Assembly (NCBI GenBank): GCA_934754735.1
Contig: CAKVJE010000007.1
Coordinates: 1 to 35,782 of the forward strand
Origin: an uncultured Candidatus Melainabacteria bacterium
GTDB lineage: Bacteria; Cyanobacteriota; Vampirovibrionia; Gastranaerophilales; Gastranaerophilaceae
Reading direction: 5' to 3'
Length of the DNA: 35,782 nucleotides
Below the pieces are notes generated by a model. The model had not been told where the DNA came from and made no database searches. It worked only from the letters and a program-made list of their open reading frames with translations. The position numbers and the translations under genes were made by a program. Positions 32,985 through 35,782 of the stretch are shown here, piece after piece. Numbering within the stretch: the first letter of the stretch is position 1; each line of letters opens with the position of its first letter.

Positions 32985-33338
32985 TTGTTGTGATGAGCGT
33001 TTGGCGATGATGTGTTTATCAAATAAACCGACTGCGTATCACAATAAGACAACTAAATAAATATGGGTGCGTAGGACTCCGCTGAGGAGTTGACTAAATG
33101 TCAAGTCCGAAGATGGAGTAGGTGAGTTCGAACGGTAGTGAGACGAGCCGTTTACCAGATAAACCGACTGCGCATTACAAAAAAAACAATTAAATAAATA
33201 TGGGTGCGTAGGACTCCGCTGAGGAGTTGACTAAATGTCAAGTCCGAAGATGGAGTAGGTGAGTTCGAACGGTAGTGAGACGAGCCGTTTACCAGATAAA
33301 CCAACTGCGCATTACAAAAAAAACAATTAAATAAATAT
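32985..33338 (+). repeat. Tandem 137-bp tRNA-like units, in phase with tRNA-Lys
   Basis: Two units, 33065-33201 and 33202-33338, differ at one base of 137. A diverged partial unit (32985-33064) precedes them. Each starts GGGTGCGT, as tRNA-Lys does at 33339, exactly one more period on. In the units, ACTCC GCTGA GGAGT and TTGAC TAAAT GTCAA can form D-arm- and anticodon-like hairpins, GTTCGAAC sits where a T-loop would be, and AACGG...CCGTT and GTTTA...TAAAC form later hairpins. GGTGCG can pair with CGCATT near the unit's end. No T-stem and no CCA are seen, so these are not functional tRNAs. Confidence 0.8.
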
Positions 33339-33414
33339 GGGTGCGTGGCGCAGTTGGTAGCGCAGTTGACTCTTAATCAATTGGTCGAGGGTTCGAGTCC
33401 CTCCACACCCACCA
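33339..33414 (+). tRNA. tRNA-Lys (anticodon CTT) with encoded CCA
   Basis: Acceptor GGGTGCG pairs with CACACCC except for a C-A mismatch at the sixth pair; D-arm GCGC/GCGC; anticodon stem GTTGA/TCAAT with loop CTCTTAA (anticodon CTT, reads AAG); T-arm GAGGG/CCCTC with TTCGAGT; discriminator A and CCA (33412-33414). It stands one repeat period after the tRNA-like unit at 33202 and is the likely attachment gene of the xis-int element that follows. Confidence 0.93.
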
Positions 33415-33444
33415 TTTAAAAAAAAGATAAAAAGCTTGTTAATA

Positions 33445-33480
33445 AAGGGTTTATACAAAAATGTATAAACCCTTAAGTTT
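33445..33480 (+). terminator. Terminator after tRNA-Lys
   Basis: AAGGGTTTATAC (33445-33456) pairs perfectly with GTATAAACCCTT (33463-33474) around a 6-base loop, followed by AAGTTTTTC. It ends the tRNA-Lys transcript; on the other strand it may also act behind the integrase gene. Confidence 0.8.
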
Positions 33481-33524
33481 TTCTGTGTCCATCTTGTGTC
33501 CATTATCATATTTGAATTAAATAC

Positions 33525-34526
33525 TTATACATTTAAACTATTCATTGCACTTTGCAACTGTTCTGATGCTGAATGAACATAACGCATAGTTGTTGCAATA
33601 TCACTATGTGCTAAAACTTCTTTAATAATATTTACTGGTACACCATTTTTTGCCAATCTCGTACCGACTGTGTGTCTTAAATCATGAAATCTAAGATTAT
33701 TGATATTTGCTTTTTTAAGCAATTGGTGCCAATGATTTGCAAAAGCTGTTGTAGAGAAAGGATTTCCTGTTTGTGGATTAACAAAAACATATTCTTCTGG
33801 TTCAAAATTTTTATTTTTAAATAATTCTTCAATCTTATTGTTGAATGGTAATTTGATATGTTTATTACCTTTATTTTCAGTTAGCTCTATAATTTTAAAT
33901 TCTTTATTAATATTTTTTCCCTGTAACAATCTAATATTAGACCTTCTTAAACCACTATTCAATGCGAATGTAATTATGTCACACCATAAATCATCAGCAT
34001 TTTCATAAAGTCGTTTTTCTTCATCATCCTTTAAATATCTTACTTGATAATTTTTTATAGGAAATTTAGAGTTATGCTTTACAGGATTATTTGTAAGCCA
34101 TTCATTATCAATTGCAAGATTAAACATTTTAGATAAAATTTCTAAATATCGATTAACAGTAGTTCTTGTTAAACCTCGATTAAGCAACTTTATTTTTAAC
34201 TGTTCAATATCTTTTGGTTTTATATCTTCCACATTTCGTTTATTTTTCCAATATTCCTTTATTATGTTAATCCTTTTTTCATCTTGATAAAAAGTTTTTT
34301 TGTTTAATCTTGAGTAATTAAGGAAATAGCTATATAAATCACTTAGTTTTACAACATTCTTTTTTGTAATAATCCCATTTTGTTGCTGTTGTAACCTATA
34401 CTTAAAACCATCTTCTATCTTTTTTGCTTCACTAATCGAGGTAGCACCATTACATAAATAATGGTGTCTTTCGCCATCAATTTGAAATCTGCAATAATAT
34501 TTATTGTTTTTCTTATAAATAGTCAT
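33525..34526 (-). CDS. int: Tyrosine recombinase integrase
   Basis: 333 residues, complete. An N-terminal arm-type binding domain (YKKNNKYYCRFQIDGERHHY) is followed by a core-binding helical domain at about 65-155 (LTRTTVNRYLEILSKMFN). The catalytic domain has the first Arg in NSGLRRSNI, RFHDLRHTVGTRLA (His and second Arg), the His of LAHSDIATT and the nucleophile Tyr of MRYVHS. It would insert and excise the element at the adjacent tRNA-Lys; the gene's 3' end points at the tRNA, the usual layout. ATG 34526 with AAGGAGAT 5 bp upstream is preferred to 34556. It is preceded by xis after 10 bp. Confidence 0.93.
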   Translation of the reverse strand: MTIYKKNNKYYCRFQIDGERHHYLCNGATSISEAKKIEDGFKYRLQQQQNGIITKKNVVKLSDLYSYFLNYSRLNKKTFYQDEKRINIIKEYWKNKRNVEDIKPKDIEQLKIKLLNRGLTRTTVNRYLEILSKMFNLAIDNEWLTNNPVKHNSKFPIKNYQVRYLKDDEEKRLYENADDLWCDIITFALNSGLRRSNIRLLQGKNINKEFKIIELTENKGNKHIKLPFNNKIEELFKNKNFEPEEYVFVNPQTGNPFSTTAFANHWHQLLKKANINNLRFHDLRHTVGTRLAKNGVPVNIIKEVLAHSDIATTMRYVHSASEQLQSAMNSLNV

Positions 34527-34536
34527 TTTTATCTCC

Positions 34537-34713
34537 TTATGCGACTTTTTCATCAATCCATTCTTGAAATCTACCTACATGTACAAAAACCGTTCCGCCA
34601 ATCTCAACAAATATACATTCTGGTATATCTTTTCTTCTACGCCAAGTCCTAATAGTACTTTCTGGCTTATTTAGTTCTTTCGCTAAATCTTTTAAACTCA
34701 TAAGTTTGAACAT
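34537..34713 (-). CDS. xis: Excisionase/AlpA-like helix-turn-helix protein
   Basis: 58 residues: MFKLMSLKDLAKELNKPEST, then IRTWRRRKDIPECIFVEIGG and FVHVGRFQEWIDEKVA. This is a small MerR/AlpA-type winged HTH with the helix (LKDLAKELN), recognition part (STIRTWRRR) and the Gly-containing wing typical of excisionases that steer integrase toward excision. AAGGGAG lies about 9 bp upstream. A short inverted repeat CCCT...AGGG (34724-34737, + strand) spans the ribosome site. It forms an operon with the integrase gene. The gene is short and easy to miss. Confidence 0.83.
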   Translation of the reverse strand: MFKLMSLKDLAKELNKPESTIRTWRRRKDIPECIFVEIGGTVFVHVGRFQEWIDEKVA

Positions 34714-34928
34714 TTTTAATTTCTCCCTTGAAATAGGGTACTATAATTCATGTAGCATCGTTTATTAGACATGTCAAGCCCTCTTTTTGTTCTTGTTTTT
34801 ATTCTACATCTTATAAACTTTAGATATATAAAACTGATAATTATATATTTAAAGCTATACACTCTGGATGCTATTAATAATAGAGAAAAACTCTATCAGC
34901 ACCATTATTTGAGGCATACAAAATCTGA

Positions 34929-35774
34929 TTACGCACATTGGTCTAAAAGTCTATCAAATTCTAAAATTTTACACCATCTTGCTTCGGATTTTGCATCTAA
35001 TTCCTGAATCGGCGTTCTTACCTTTCTTTCAAGCCATTCTAGAAATTCAGCTCTGTAGGAATGAAATTGCTCTAATATATTGTAAATGCTTCTTTTTGAA
35101 ATTTTATTATTTAAAGCCTTCTGGATTTCTATAACTGAATCACCTTTAACATTGTGCCTTAGCACTTGTTCTATGATTTCATCATCTTTAGCAATAGTTT
35201 TACGTTTTGTTTGAGATTTTTTAAGAGTTTTGCAAAAGAACTGCTGTAAAGAATTGCCTATATCTTCAAAATTGTCAAATGCGTCTGATTTATGCATTGC
35301 ATCATGCAATATAGAATTGATGGGTATAATATTTGTTATACCATTTTCATTTCTCCTAAGATTAATATGATGCGTGTGGAGATTCAGCATACTAACATAA
35401 AGCACTAATACTAGTCGGTGAAAACAACAATAATTTTCCAATCGGCGAGCAACTTCTTCTGTAGTAGCTAATCCATGTTTTGCAAAGATTGAATAATATT
35501 TTCTACCAATAATCGAAAATAATGTTTTCTTATATATCCGAATGTAACCATCTTGATTTTTACACACTTCTATTTTGAATTTTGTTGTTTTATTTTTATC
35601 AACAATAAACAAATAATAGTTTGAGTTATGAACAGGCATGAAATGTTGTACAAATACAAAATAAACATTTTCAAGAAAATTTTCACCTAGAATAAGATAT
35701 TTGTCTTGACTTATAAAGAACTCTTTTTCCAATTTCTCACGCAAAAATTTACGGTAATTTAAAATCATACTCAT
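34929..35774 (-). CDS. Hypothetical element protein, HNH-like motif plus HTH
   Basis: 281 residues in the integrated element, not firmly recognised. At about 130-160, LNLHTHHINLRR, followed by NIIPINSILHDAMH, has the His-His...Asn...His spacing of an HNH nuclease, though degenerate. The C-terminal third has a Lys-rich linker (KTLKKSQTKRKTIAK) and an HTH-like stretch (SVIEIQKALNNKISKRSIYN). It could be a homing-type or replication-related protein. The start at 35774 lies 8 bp from the window edge, with GGTAAG just upstream; ATG 35768 is an alternative. The gene seems complete. Confidence 0.6.
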   Translation of the reverse strand: MSMILNYRKFLREKLEKEFFISQDKYLILGENFLENVYFVFVQHFMPVHNSNYYLFIVDKNKTTKFKIEVCKNQDGYIRIYKKTLFSIIGRKYYSIFAKHGLATTEEVARRLENYCCFHRLVLVLYVSMLNLHTHHINLRRNENGITNIIPINSILHDAMHKSDAFDNFEDIGNSLQQFFCKTLKKSQTKRKTIAKDDEIIEQVLRHNVKGDSVIEIQKALNNKISKRSIYNILEQFHSYRAEFLEWLERKVRTPIQELDAKSEARWCKILEFDRLLDQCA

Positions 35775-35782
35775 TACTTACC

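Noticed and set aside
33065..33201. Group II intron 5' end (GTGCG start)
   Set aside because: GTGCG is present, but the unit is only 137 bp, there is no domain V hairpin and no reverse transcriptase.
32985..33338. CRISPR array
   Set aside because: The repeat is a contiguous 137-bp tandem unit without spacers, and there are no cas genes.
33327..33509. Open frame on the minus strand across tRNA-Lys (GGCGGTRTLDQ-type peptide)
   Set aside because: It is the antisense of a tRNA and a terminator, a well-known false gene type in annotations.
34771..35007. 78-codon + strand frame in the integrated element
   Set aside because: No ribosome site, hydrophobic AT-driven composition, and it overlaps the better-supported minus-strand gene.

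Overview
This is an AT-rich chromosomal window with bacterial genes, good Shine-Dalgarno sites and a Gram-negative-like flavour: an RseP protease, a GT9 heptosyltransferase-like protein, a GDP-heptose pathway and a lipoprotein. Several short hypothetical proteins of the type 'MNISKIQTTPNF...' or 'MKVQAVNFYGNIS...' recall gut Gastranaerophilales (Vampirovibrionia, the non-photosynthetic relatives of Cyanobacteria). That placement is inference from style and composition; there is no rRNA or other marker in the window.

Layout. (1) 1-5947, housekeeping and metabolism on the + strand: an acetyltransferase behind a perfect palindromic operator-like site, 4-alpha-glucanotransferase (malQ), site-2 protease (rseP), a ComF-type phosphoribosyltransferase and a GlmS-like double-SIS protein. 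(2) 6185-20612, a long + strand glycan locus. It opens with a structured leader and a tyrosine-recombinase-like protein that lacks most catalytic residues. Then come a GT32 and a GT4 glycosyltransferase, an SDR dehydratase, and the full D,D-heptose set gmhA-hddA-hddC-gmhB. These should convert sedoheptulose-7-P to GDP-D-glycero-D-manno-heptose and, with the SDR, to a 6-deoxy/4-keto derivative. More glycosyltransferases, an FkbM methyltransferase, an RGP/STELLO-like protein, an RmlD-like reductase and a WxcM-like cupin follow. A very AT-rich block (about 13.8-18.0 kb) and a chimeric gene scar at 13682-13846 show that the locus has been reshuffled. No flippase, polymerase or ABC exporter is present, so export or the acceptor must be encoded elsewhere.

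(3) 20740-26255: lineage-type hypothetical proteins, a 32-residue small ORF with an ideal ribosome binding site, a GT9 enzyme, a possible CheD-fold protein, a SEC-C protein and a CgeB-like glycosyltransferase. (4) 26287-26710: a tRNA-Arg(CCT) whose 3' end is duplicated 212 bp downstream around a GC-rich insert, with divergent promoters that share a -35 region. (5) 26711-32910: TrkA-TrkH potassium uptake, a possible BECR-type nuclease-like orphan, peptide deformylase, a small unknown, methionyl-tRNA formyltransferase, a lipoprotein and a membrane protein.

(6) 32953-35782: a promoter, two near-identical 137-bp tandem units that begin like tRNA-Lys and are exactly in phase with the real tRNA-Lys(CTT), a terminator, and then an integrase/excisionase module (xis-int) of an element integrated at tRNA-Lys that runs off the right edge. 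The most unusual signals are the phased tRNA-like tandem array, the tRNA-Arg att-like duplication, the apparently dead recombinase heading the glycan operon, and the chimeric scar inside it.
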